This document shows, one piece after another, positions 34,563 through 47,400 of a stretch of 64,000 bases of DNA. Source of the DNA: Ricinus communis (taxonomy: Eukaryota; Streptophyta; Magnoliopsida; Malpighiales; Euphorbiaceae); contig NC_063262.1 in assembly GCF_019578655.1 (NCBI RefSeq), forward strand, positions 14,701,582 to 14,765,581, in the 5' to 3' direction. How positions within the stretch are numbered: the stretch's first letter is position 1; every line of letters begins with the position of its first letter. The position numbers and the translations under genes are program-made. The notes beneath the pieces are model-generated. The model was not told the DNA's origin, ran no database searches, and saw nothing but the letters and a program-made list of their open reading frames with translations.

Positions 34563-35941
34563 AAGTGTGGGGTGGTTATGGACATTTGGATGTGAATTGG
34601 TCCCAACACTCACCCTATGCGTCTGTTTGTGTGCATTAGGTCCAAAAGAAGTCAAAGGATGATAAAGGAAAGAATTGGAGCATAATTGGATGTCGAAGCT
34701 GCCAAAACAAGCTAAGTACGAGCATGAGGAAGCTGAACATGGCCGTGTTGGTTTCAATACTGGCCGTGTTCCTAACACAGGCACCAACACGACCGTGTTG
34801 GGTGCATCAAACATCAAAGAAAAAGTAGTTCTTAGGGAGCACGGCCACAGAGAGTAACATGGCCAGGAACACCAAACCCTGGCCGTGTTGGCGGCGACAA
34901 GGGGAATTAATTAAAAGAATGAAGAGAGGAAAAAAAAGAGAGAGCGGGGGAGAACATCCTAAACCCTAATATTTCTCTCTCTAAGGGTTTTCTGAGCTGG
35001 AACCAAGGGAAAAGGAGACTTGGATCAAGGTTTCAATCGGATTCCCTTCAAAGATTGAAGATTGGGCGAGGTTCGTTGATTGGTTTTCAAATCGAGCAAG
35101 AGGAACAAGAATCGATTCAATTCGAGCAAGAGGAATTTGGGCTGTTTACTCTCATCCGAGGGTGTAATCGGGTTTTCTCTACCTTTACTCATTGTTGTAA
35201 TTGAATTCTTGTGGATTTTGATAATGAACATGATTAGCTAGATTGATTAAATCCATTGGGATTTCTTTACTATGTTGGCTTAGTATTAAGTTGTTGGATT
35301 GTTTGGGTTAGTTTTGTATTCTTCTTGCTTTCAGTATTAATAAGATAATGCATTATTCATAAGACGTTGTGAATTGTGTGTTTAGATTGCTTTGTGTGAT
35401 TGAGAAGTCCATTTGGCAATTGGAATTTTGAATAGCAAGAACTGGTTAATAATCACTTAGAGATAAGGATAATTAACTAGCCGGATTAAGAATTAACAAA
35501 GCTTAATAGAGGCGGATTAAAGCTTAATGCTAATTTAAGAATCAATCGTTAGGAAGAGATTCCAACTTTAGGTTATTAGGTTTAGGAATTCGGTTATCTC
35601 GAGAGAGAGAAACCGAATTCGGTTAAAAATTCATCCACGGGTACCATAATTAGACTCACCAATCCTATATCTTTTGTTTGATTGCCAACTAGTTTAGGTT
35701 CCCTTTGGGTTCACTTTCTTGTCTTGGTTATTTTAGTTATCAATTACTCCTGCATCTCCCTTAGCACTTAGCTTGTAGCTATTAGTTAGTTTAGAAATTA
35801 TTCATCACTCATTTTAGGTTAATATAACAAAGAACAAAGGAGTAACTCTAGGCTTTCACTTTCCCAAGGAATACGACCATGATACTCACCATTAGTGCTA
35901 GACTGCATCGATAGGTACACTGCCTTAGATTGTAGCTAACA
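34563..35941 (+). repeat. Polypurine tract and 3' LTR of the gag-only element
   Basis: AAGTGTGGGGTGG (34563-34575) is followed by an LTR of about 1.37 kb ending TGTAGCTAACA at 35941. It has ACACGGCC/GGCCGTGTTGG motifs at 34735-34890. It is related to the element E LTR (10950-12510) and to 58503-59703, both in opposite orientation. Its start lacks about 60 bp present in those copies. Confidence 0.75.
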
Positions 35942-37146
35942 CAAGTAGCACACATCATTATTCATGGTAGGTGGTGATGGAAATGAGAAAATCACCTAAA
36001 AAGATTTATGCATCCTTTATTGCATGATCCATAACAAGCCTATCTAGCCTTCATAATTTTTCATTAACCACTTTGTCCACCTAGCTAAATCCTCTCATGA
36101 TTGCCAACTACTTCAAGCTTCTTATCCCTTCCAATCTAGTCTACTTGAAACACTCTCTACCTATGAGTTCTAACTACATCATCTCTAATACTTTCTTCAT
36201 TCTAAAGTCATTAAAAAAGTGGGAGATGATTCTTATGAGGTAATCTTGGGTGTTAGTGTTATCTCCATTATAGAGCAAGCAAGGGTGAAGAAGAGAGGAA
36301 GATTGAATATTAAAGTCTAAGAGGAAGAAGAAGTAGGGAAAACTCCTAGTGAGGAGGAGAGGGCAGAGCAAGAGAAAAGTGTTCCTCAAGGAAGAGTCAC
36401 CATAAGAGATAAAATGATGACTTTTATGACTAACCAAGCCAAGAAGATTGAAAAATAATTTATAGGCTTCCCTAGCATGTTCATGAAGATCTTATTAAGA
36501 TTCAAAAGCACTATAGAATTCCTCCTTGTCATTCGAACTCTTGGAGACTTTCTGAGGATGAGGATAGTGATGAAAAAGAAAAAGATGAAGATGAAGATGA
36601 AGATGAAGATGAAGAAAAGTCTAGTGCTTCTAAGGATCTTTAGGGCCATTCATTCATGTCATGCATTTGACATTTATTTCAATTTACTTTCCTTGAACTC
36701 TTATGATAATTACATCCTACATTACTTCTATTTTTTTCCTTCAATGCAATCTTCACATACTTAATTACTTATCTCTTTTATTTTGTAATTGTTTATTTTA
36801 TTACTCTTTTTCTCTCTCTTATTATTTTTTTATATATTTTTTATATTGACAAAAATGGAAAATTGATACATTGAGTAAAGAATAATTGTAATAAAGAATT
36901 AAGTAAAGAATATTATCAAACAAGTTTTGTAATAAGAATGTAGCAAACAAGTGGTGTAATAGAGTAATACATTAAGGAGGAGAAACATAAAATAAAATTG
37001 CAAGGATTAAGGGGGAGTATTCAATTTTTAAAATCTTAAATGACAAAGGGGGAGTTATATTGAATTAGTGATTATTGAATTTGCTTTAATTATTTTCTTT
37101 TATCTCCTTAACTCAATTTATTTTTTAAAATAGAAAAGGAAGAGAT
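35942..37146 (+). other. Decayed element with acidic coding remnant
   Basis: About 36465-36645 on the plus strand reads as HEDLIKIQKHYRIPP then SEDEDSDEKEKDEDED and stops at about 36642. The (GATGAA)n run at 36583-36616 encodes the acid part. Two GGGGGAG tracts at 37012 and 37058 precede the LTR at 37147. This looks like the 3' end of a retroelement, but I do not recognise the protein. Confidence 0.4.
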
Positions 37147-38108
37147 TGTTAGCCTAGATGATTTATCATAAGACTAAAGTTTCTAATTTTGATATTAACA
37201 CTCAAATTAAATTTAAAGCTAATCTATCAAGTGTTATTCTTGTAGATGGAGATTAATAAAAAAGTCAAGTCTGCTTATAAAGCGCGACCGTAAAAAGCAA
37301 GAGTTAAGAGGCAGTAGATCTTGAAGTTTAAAAGATCAAAATCACAATTGCTAACCATAAAGCGCGACTACAATTTTCGTTATGGATTATGACTATTGTA
37401 AACTATTAACAAACAAATTTAAAGCAACTAATCCCCGTTTGCTAAATCAGGTAGCCGCTAGGGGTATTTCAAGAATTGCGACCGCGACACAAAAAACATA
37501 ACTGCAATTGCACTCTAATAGTGCATTTAATGCACTACCTTAAAGCAAAAAAGAATATCTTTAGAATTTTGTATCTTAGTTTTTTAAGATTTCTAAGGTA
37601 TAAATACCACCTCAAATAGCCTTAAATGGTTGATCAACAACCTCCAAAAGCTTGCAATTATTGTGCTTCAATTTTTATTCTTCTTGCATTCAATTTCTTA
37701 TAAAATTAAGTGATTGGTTATTGTAAGAGCTTGAATCCTTTTGTGAGGGTTTAATTATTAGCCTAAGCACTTGAAATTGGGTTTGAGAGTTAGCCTAGGA
37801 AAAGTTTTTGTAAGGATTATTTGTGAGCGATAAAACACAAGTGTAAAAGGTTTGATGTGATTTATAAACATTAAGTTGGGAGTGAGCTTAGGAAAACCTT
37901 ATTGTAATTATGTGAGAGTATAGTGGAATACCCAATTGGAGAGTAGAGAGTAGATGTAGGGCTAGTTAATACTAAACCATTATAAATTGTTTGTTCTTTA
38001 ATCTTCTTTACTCTTCTACTTCTTCCCATCAAAATTTTAAATCGGTAATCATTCTCATATTCACCAATTCAATCCCCCTTCTTGGTTTATAAGGGCAAAC
38101 AATTAACA
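37147..38108 (+). repeat. LTR of an unassigned plus-strand element
   Basis: About 960 bp bounded by TGTTAGCCTAGATG and CAATTAACA, preceded by purine-rich AGGAAGAGAT and two GGGGGAG tracts. It has the usual AACACTTG..., CCCCCTTCTTGG end common to many plant LTRs. Flanks GAGAT and ATATG do not match, so it is either a 3' LTR or altered. Confidence 0.6.
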
Positions 38109-38257
38109 ATATGAGGAGGAACAATAGAATTTAGAAAAAATTAAAATAAGAAGCATTGACACAAACAAAGAAAATATGAGAAAAAGATGATAAAGTTGAA
38201 TAAAACACAACACAAAGATAAGCAAACCATTAACTTGAAGCAAGCTCTAATATCAAA

Positions 38258-38922
38258 TGATAAAAGATCATCTTAGCAACCATACATCTCAATAACTACT
38301 GAGTTATGATACATATAGAATGAAAGAAAGCCCTCCAAAATCCAAGGATCTCCTCAAGTGAAGTTAGGAAAAACTAGTTCCAATAATGAAACTAGTACTT
38401 GAATTGAATCACAAAAACCACAAACCAAGTATGATTTGATAAGTTAAGAATCGAACACAATAATTTGATTAGAGAATGCTACAAATTGAAGTAGTTTAAT
38501 AATTTCAAAGTTCATGCAAGGCCAGAAGCAAAAACACTTACATAACAGTAAATATAGATTATCATTCATCAATGGTTGTTTATAAATAATTTTGGCTTTG
38601 TTATATATAGTCAAAACAAGATAAAGAATCCTAAATAGTTGTCTTTTGACCTCTCCTATATTTTGTCCTTTAATTCCTACTAAATCATTAAAAATAGTTA
38701 TTTTGGACCATTGAAATTAATCCAAACTTTTTATAATAAATTATGATTTTTGTCTCGTTTTACAATCTTAAGTATTGGGTTGAGCATTGTTGTGTTTGTA
38801 CATTCTAAATGTCTTGAATTAAGCCTAACAAAACTTCTTGCATCCTCTTGTATTTGAATCTTGTCATTGGATCTTCTTAAATGCTTAAATCATCATTTGT
38901 TTTTCTTATCTTTGTTTCGTCA
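38258..38922 (-). repeat. Diverged CRM-like 5' LTR with primer site (minus)
   Basis: Related to 595-1464 and 20534-21352 but with many changes and deletions. On the minus strand it is followed by TTGATATTAGAGCTTGC (38256-38240), a decayed initiator tRNA-Met primer site. It is therefore the 5' LTR of a minus-strand element whose internal part (below 38240) is mostly gone or replaced by the LTR at 37147-38108. Confidence 0.68.
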
Positions 38923-41260
38923 CATATACCGTATTTTTGACACATAAATATTTATTAATTTATAATTTTTATGCTTATCATATAATTAATATAATAACTA
39001 ATAAGTTACTTTTCTAAATTAAAGAACTTAATTTTAGAAAATACTATTTTAATTATATTTTAAATATTATATAAATTAATAAATTTATTATGAGTTATTT
39101 AATAAATTTAATTCTAGTATATCTTATATATAAGTAACAAATTAAATAATACATATCACAGAATAATTTATTATATTAATTAAATTTATTAAAGACAAAA
39201 ATACAACAGCCTTTAAAATTATGGTGATAAAGTAATTGATGGTCACTCTATTTAAATATTTGAATAATCATTTAATTATTGAGTTCTATCTCTTTAATAG
39301 AAAACTGTTAGACTATATTTTTATTTTAACCATGTGTTTTGAATTTAATTTTATTTTTAATTTAAAAATAAATAAAAATATTCTTAGCTTATATATATAT
39401 ATATGTATTTTCATGTTACGTTTTAGTTTTTCATTTTTACTAAAGTCAAATTTAGGTAATTATATTTTAATATTATTCTGAATAGAAATTATATATCAGT
39501 AGCATTTAAAAATAATATTAAGGAAAATAAATTCAATAATAATCAGAATATAAATACATAATCGGGTGAAAATGCTATAATCAATTACTATTTAAGTACT
39601 TTTAATTTAAATTTTATTAGAATGTGAGATTAATATTAAATAAGATATTTCTATATTTATAATCCAATATAAATTAATAATATTTTTTTATATGTTATAT
39701 ATTGAGTATGAAAATATTTAGGGATTCATAGAAACGCACAACCGATGTCTAATCTATTTAAGAGTTTGCGTCAGATTTTTAAAAGAATATGTTTTTTCGA
39801 ATACTCAATATAAAAAAAAATATTGAGTAAGTTTGTAATGTATTACTGGTCAAATATTTACAACGAGACTCTTTATTATGATATTACATAGAAATGTTAT
39901 TTATTGTAGATATAAAACGATGAATTTTTATGATTGTCGACCCAAAAAGAAGTAGTAGTAATATAAAAACTATAACAAATTTATTTATTATTAACTTTAA
40001 AAAGAGAAAATATTTTTATTAATAATAAAGGGATTCTGCTATTTATAAAAATAATATAAATTTAAATATATAGATTATAATTTAAAAAAATTCACTTTCT
40101 AATATTGAAAGTGCTTATGATTCTGAATCTAATAAATTTAATCAAATCTTAATAGTTTAGTTAACGGATTTATAAATATAATATGTGGATCAGTTCATTT
40201 AAAAAGAAGTAAAATTTAAATCAATATTGTAGTCTAAGTACTATACTAAACCTTTTTATAATTTTAAATTTCAATAATAATTATATTTTATTTTATTAAT
40301 AATAACAAATAACAAATTTCTGTTACTAAATTATCATATGTGTATAAATATATTTATATAATTAATAATTTTTAATTAAAATATTATATAATTTTATTAA
40401 TTTACTAGTTAAATATTTCATTAAAAATAGGAATAGAAATTTTTAAAATAGCTAATAAAAAGTGTATTAACAAGTTCAATCATTAATATTCATTTGTATT
40501 GCATGTGTGTGAAAAACTATTCATTTATTTATTTAATTTTTAATAATTAATAATAAAATAAAATATTTGAAGAACAAAAGAGAACCGCAATTAAAATTTA
40601 TTTATTCGATAGTATTTCGAGCAATGCATATCATTTAAAATAATTATTAACTCATTATTGATTTTTGATAATAATTCTAAAGTAATTGATATGATTTTCT
40701 AAATTTATATAATTTGAATAATTTTTTATATTTTAAAAATTATTACAAAGTAAATTATCAAGCTTTCATTTAATTTTACTTATCATAGACAATAATAACG
40801 ACTTAAATATATTTTAGATATCTTAACTTAAATATTATATTTTAATTTAAAAACTAATTTTATAAATTCTTAAAACAAAAATAAAATAGTTTATATACTA
40901 AAAAGTGTTTGCTAAATAAAATTATTATATATTGTATAATTATTTGATTATAATAATATACTTTTACAATATATATGGATTTTGATTTGATTTTATAATA
41001 TATAAATTTATTTATTGATAATTATATAAATAATTAGTATAAATTACATAATTTATAAATATATTTATTTAAAATAATTTATCATAAAATTTTTTATCAT
41101 TATTTTTAATATTAAAAATATTAATAATAATAAATTTAAATAATTAATATTTACGTGCGTTGAGTAACTTATTTAAATATTTTTATAATAGACTAATTTA
41201 CCGGCTAAAACTCAACTCCTGTTCGTGTCACACGAGCGGTGACCATTAACCAACAACAAT
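38923..41260. other. Very AT-rich intergenic DNA
   Basis: About 2.3 kb with a visibly very high A+T content and no supported gene or recognised repeat. The small open frame at 39236-39481 is chance in AT-rich DNA. It forms the upstream flank of NDC1. Confidence 0.6.
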
Positions 41261-41412
41261 TATCTGTACATAAGTAGTTCGGCTCACCATGAAAGAAGAA
41301 GACTAGCTTTGTCCACGCCGCTGAGCCTTTACCACAACAAAATCTGTTCGAAGTTCATTTAATCTTTTCTGCTATTATCTAACAAACAATCAGTACAGAT
41401 TCTGTATTTTCA
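41261..41412 (+). promoter_or_regulatory. NDC1 proximal promoter and 5' leader
   Basis: Base composition changes abruptly here from AT-rich to mixed. There are pyrimidine-rich leader features and the ATG context CAATGG. No clear TATA box sits at the expected distance, as is common for plastid-protein genes. The transcript start cannot be placed. Confidence 0.4.
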
Positions 41413-44400
41413 ATGGCGATTATGGCATTGTCTTGCACAGCAACACTTGTGCCTGTTAATAGTATGCATGTCTCTTTCATCTCTCTTTCTCTTTTGCTTT
41501 TCGTTGCTGATATTGATTTTTTTTTTTTAATTTTAAGTTATGAAATAAAATTTACAATTAGGGATTGCAAATCGGGTACACAAGTTGTTTCCGACCGCTC
41601 CAAAGAGTAGCATCCGTTGTCAATTGTTTTCAAATAGAGGATTCCGACTTGTTGGTTGTAGTGCAATTGGTGGCAATCAAGGTGTTGCTGAGATTTCTCA
41701 ATCGGAGACGCGACCTCGAATTTATACATGGCCTGATAACAAGGCGGGTTGATTTTTTATTTTTCTTAACGGCATCCTATTAGTTTATTTAGTTGTCTGT
41801 TAATATAAATAACATAAACACTGTGGTTACAGAAGCCAAGGGTGTGTATTTTAGGTGGTGGATTTGGAGGCTTGTATACTGCTTTAAGACTAGAATCACT
41901 TGTATGGGCTGACGACAAGAAACCACAGGTGACGTCTCATGAAACAGACTATAATATTGACTGGCGTTTTTCAAGTTTCAGTTTATTGAATTCATTTATC
42001 CTAAATTCTAAACTAGCCATTGAAATACGATGTGTATGGCTGTAGATGCCTGTTACAATGACTATGTCCTGAGGGTTAACCAACTAGTAACTTCCTTTAC
42101 AACAGAGCTATTAGTTGGTGCATTAATTCTTTGCACTTCCTGTGCTCCAAGTTTGTACCCAGTTTTATTAGTGACTTCTTTTATAATAAATTCAACCTTA
42201 ATTCATGAAATCCATCTATTCTCGTTTTCAAATTTTTTAATTTGTTAATCGAGTCCAATTATCTCATTGTGGGTAGCCACCTAAACGGCAATAAAATGTG
42301 GTAGAGTACATATGATGATTCATTATGTCACTGTAACTCATTAGGGATATGCATAATGAGTTAGTTTTAGTAGTGACTTCGTTTATAATAAATTCAACAC
42401 CAATTAACAAAATCCATCTATTCTCATTTTTAAATTTTTTGATTTGTTAATTGAGTGCAATTTTCTCATTGTGTAGCCACCATAAATGGCTAGAAAATGG
42501 TAGAGTACATATCATCATTTATGATGTAATTATAACTCATTGTGCATATTCATGATGAGTTAAAAAGTAATCTGTAGGAACACTTCTTTTTTGTAGTTCT
42601 TGTGGATGTTTTGTAGTTATATATTGGTACATGAATCGACTATGTGGTTATATGGTTAATGAATTTTCAATTTGATTAGCTAGGACATTGATATAATTAT
42701 TTTTAAATACCAGCTGACTGATATGAGTTCAGAAATCATTTGTCTAAATAAAATGCTTTTAGATTATTAGCGTATAACAAAATCAAAAAACGTGAACACC
42801 ATTAAATGGTGTATCTCATTAAAGAAAAAGAAAGAAAGGGGAAAAATTAGAACTTAATGATATTGGTGTTTATGCTTCTTTTCTCTCCCAATACCAAGAA
42901 CTTCATTGTTGTATTTCATAGTTATCAAGGGTGCAAGGCAAACAATCCCCTTAGGGCCTAGGTGGCAGGTGCATGAGTATTTATGGACCCAAACTGATTC
43001 TAAAACCCTTGAAGATATCAGAATCCGATAGTACTAATCCTCAATGGCTATGGAGTCAAATAAACTAGAAGGAATAATGTTATCTTACACTGATAAAGAA
43101 ACAAATAAGGCTTCAAAATAAGAAAGACTTCTAGATACATCTGAATTACACTTTTAAAGAAGCTGATAATAATGAAAATGCCTTTGAACATTAAAATAGT
43201 AAAGTACTAGATCAACTATTAACTTATTAGGACAAACATACTTATATAATGCACTAAATAATTTCATATCATAATCATAACATATCATAACATATATAAT
43301 TATATCATAACATATATATAAAAGTGCGAAGGGAGGGGGGACAAACAAATTTACTAAAATGTCCTTATATATTGTTCTATTAAAATCGGTTAATGTAGCC
43401 CTTTGTTAATTGAGTTACCAATTAGTTAATTATTAATTAAGAATAGTAGTAGTAGGACTAAACTCATAGCTAAAATCCTAACTCTATTATTCTTCTATTA
43501 ATAATCAATAATGTTGGCTTGTACTGGTGTGCCTTATGCAATTGAGGTGGAGTGTTTTTTTATTCTGCCGTTTGTCGAAGTCTTTCTTGTGTGTTAATTC
43601 ACCGGTTTTCATGTGCTCTGTATGAGTGCTAATTGATTCTATTATTTTTTTTGGAGAATTTAGTGCACGGTCTTATGCTACCATACACAAAAATTTATGA
43701 GGTATTATAGAAATTAAAATTTAGATATTAATTTATTAGAGAAATTAAAATGAAAAATTTGATTTTTTATTAAGCAAATAATAGCGTGTCAAATTATTAA
43801 AAATTCACGTGCAGTGCACATGGATAAAAAATTAGTTCAAGAAAAGCCCTAGACAAAGTCTAGAGCATAGTTCTAAGATTCTTAAGTCTCTATACGTGAA
43901 TTTTCTCAAGCCCTTGCTGCACAAATCAATGCCTTAGAGATTGAGCTTGCTTGATACCGACCAATGTGCTTGACTTTCAGAAAGCTTAAACAGTATGTGC
44001 TGCTCAGTTGTGTTTTTTGCATTGATGCCATATTTATCAACACCTTCTGATATTTTTAATACTGGTTTTGCAACTAGGTTCTTCTTGTTGACCAGTCTGC
44101 ACATTTTGTTTTTAAACCAATGCTTTATGAGCTTCTATCTGGAGGTACGGCATTCCTTGGAATGAACAATTGTATTATTCTTTCTAATAAATTCTGACCA
44201 GAATGGTGTTACAAAAACAATTGGTCCTGAAATCTGATGCAGAAGTGGATGCATGGGAAATTGCTCCTCGATTCTCAGATTTGCTTGCAAACACTGGTGT
44301 GCTATTTTTGCAAGACAAAGTGAAGCTTCTTCAGCCTTCTGATCATTTGGGCAAGAATGGGTCATCAGGATCTAGTTGTGGGGGAACTGTTTTGCTAGCA

Positions 44401-47400
44401 AGTGGCCTTCTAATTGAGTATGACTGGTATTGAATTTTGACTGTCTCATTGTCTTTTTGAGCAAATGTTCTTTTGAAGTCTGGAAGATGTGGATTTTGAC
44501 CTATTTTTGTATTGAAACTTATTTGAGACAAATGTATAATACAATAAAGGACTGTTGAAGATGCATCTTAATGCTTTAATTTGTACTTTTACAAAGTGGA
44601 ACAACCATTAACCTTATAAAATTAATGTTGAAAATTTATCTTATTCACCTGATTATATCCTTGTTTAGTTGCACTGTTTCAAAAATTTAGTAAAATAAGA
44701 GTACGTACCTGATTTTAAATTATTTTATCTTGGGCAGCTAGGTTGGTTCTTGCTTTGGGTGCTGAAGCTAGACTTGATGTTGTACCTGGAGCAGCAAAGT
44801 GTGCATTTCCATTCTCTACCCTGGAGGATGCATGTGTAGGAGTTTGGCTGATGAATCCTCATTAGCAGATTCTATTTCTGTAAACCTTGGTGCCACTTTT
44901 CATGTTGCTAATCTTTGATGCAGAGGGTTAATCACAAACTAAATGCACTAGAGAGAAGGAACTTTGGTAAGGACTCTCTGATCCGTGTGGCTGTTGTTGG
45001 ATGTGGTTACTCTGGAGTTGAGTTAGCTGCAACTATATCAGAAAGATTGAAGGAAAGAGGTGTGATCCAAGCAATTAACATAGACACCAACATTTGCCCA
45101 GCTGCGCCTCCTGGCAATAGGGAAGCTGCGCTTAGGGTAAGAAATGTAGACTTTGGATCTTACATTGCTTTTGAAATTCTTAATGTGCAATGTTTTGAAT
45201 AGCACCCTCAAACTCTTCGTTTTCTTTTTCTTTATCTTTTTTATTTTTTAAGAAAAAATTCTTTTTACTAGGAGAATTAAATTTATGACTACTGTTTCTT
45301 TTCTTCCTTTGCTTGTTTTCCCTATTCCCCTTGTTTGACTTTATTCTCAGTTATGATATAATTTGTCAATACAAACCTCCAGAAGCTTGTAACATGTTCA
45401 ATTCTAAATAGTAGGTGAATCCTTATACCTTGTCTTGCCCCTAATATTGCAGCCATGTTTCACTGTAGTCCTCACCTCTAGCTTATCCTAACCACTTTCG
45501 GATTATCATTCATAAATGAGTTTGATGGAGTTTTGCATTTCTAGAGCCGAATTTCACATGCATAGACAATAAAACTAATTAGAATATGAAATAAAATGAA
45601 ATAAATAACCACGTAAAAACAACAGGAATTAATTGAACGATCGAGAAAACCTAAAACTGATAAAAATCCTACAATTGAAGGTACAGTAATCAAACAGATG
45701 GCAAATCAATCATGAAATAATATTAAATATATTTAATTACCTAATCATAATGGAAAAATATATCTAAACATTAATCCTATGACATGTTTCTAATTAGATC
45801 CAAAACACTAATTGGTAAAATATCATATTTCAAAATCCTAGAGTTCTTATCATCATATTCAAAATCCAATTAATATGCATATTCACACAAATCCTAATCT
45901 AATCATACTGAGCATAAATTATAATCCTAATCATGTTATTAAAAATAAATGTTGCTTGAATCTTCTATTGTCAAATAAGAACGACAATCTTTTTTTCTTT
46001 TCTCTCTGATTTTTCTCTATGTATTTGCTTTCTCAGTGTTTTTCAAGTATCGATATCACTTATTGTCAAATCTTAGTTCTTGATTATTCACCCTAATCCT
46101 AATCACCTCTTTCTATTTATAGAGGTACGATTTCAAGAAAAACCCTAAGAGAGGCGATAGATCTTAAAATATTATCGATAAACATCCAATTTTATTTTTA
46201 AAATTTAAATAATTATCAATAAAATTAATGATTATCATCAAGAAAACTTTCTAGATTATGTATTTAGACATAAAATTGTCGAGAAAAACAACATCAAAGT
46301 GCAAAAACCTAATCGGCTCTACACAGAACTAATTGGCTCTATGTAGAGGAAGTTTGAAACTTCGCAATTGGCTCCCTGAATTTGTGAAAACTGCCATTTT
46401 GACATTCAAATTTTATTTTTCTCAACAATCGAGTCCAAATTGATTTTAGAAAGGTAATTCCAGTTGGATTAACCTCAACTCTAGCCTTGGATTCACTTGT
46501 CCTTCATCTCCTAAGACTCGAGAAGGCAATAACTTTCATCATAGAGTTTTCTATTTTTTTCTTGATATCTAGATCTGAAAAAGGGGTGTTGACAATCACT
46601 CTTGTGTCTCATTTGATATACCCAAGTCATTCGAGTATAGTCATCCATAAAGGCTACATGCCATCTCATTCCACTAATAGTTGAATGGGTGTTGGTCCCC
46701 AAACATTCGAATGTACTAATAAAAAAGAAACAATTGCTTTATTATCACTTACATGAAAAGTAGTACGATGGCTTTTTGCCAAAACGCAATTTCGACAAGC
46801 AAAATCTGAACCATTAGACCCATTAAATAAAGAGGGAAATAATTTTCTTAAATAGAAAAAAAATGAATGCCCCAATCTCTTATGCCATAACCAAATTTGT
46901 TCATTTTTCTTATCCATTGAATCTTTGTAATGCCCTGTAAATTTTAATTTTAATTTTAATATTACTTCGGGAGCATTTTAGTAAATAAGTATCTTTTAGT
47001 GCTACGTTGAGCATTTAATAATTATTTAGTAACTAATTAATACAAGTACCAATCACCGTAGCAGATAGATTTACGAGTCTTAGGTGATGAGGATGCAATT
47101 GAGTCAAAAACCAGGTAGAAATTCAATACTGGATCTTGTGTAGAAAAACTATTGTCAATTTAGAAGACAGGTTTCCAAAAACGATTCTTTCTTCAATAAC
47201 TTGTTTCCAAAAACCGTTCTTTTGAGAGTTCCTTCAATCATGCATCCATCATCATCCTAGAAATTGGTCCCTTAATTCCCTTTTTTACTTTCCTTTTATA
47301 GTCTTCTGCACGTCCTGTGATTTTCCCGACTGCTTTTAGCTTCCCTTGAGCAAATTGTTTCTTTTTCTAAAATTCACTTCCAATTGGTGCTAGGTTCTTT

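Larger units (their letters stand above)
32851..35941 (+). mobile_element. Gag-only Athila-like element lacking most of its 5' LTR
   Basis: The left edge keeps only the last few bases of an LTR (AACAGCCTATCA). A primer-site-like GTTTTTACCGCCGTTGCCGGGAAA follows at 32865-32885. Then come a leader, a long gag-like frame in pieces (33008-34177), the lineage-typical AAGCGCTTTTGGGAGGC block (34212-34230), a polypurine tract and a 3' LTR. No protease, RT or integrase lies between. It looks like a non-autonomous derivative rather than a simple deletion, because the spacing from gag-like gene to 3' untranslated block is tidy. This is an inference. Confidence 0.65.

Noticed and set aside
39236..39481. 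81-codon frame
   Set aside because: Chance frame in very AT-rich DNA, no homology pattern.
42030..42248. Frames in the long third intron of NDC1
   Set aside because: They do not match any part of the NDC1 family and are crossed by the tandem duplication; the intron boundaries on both sides are sound.
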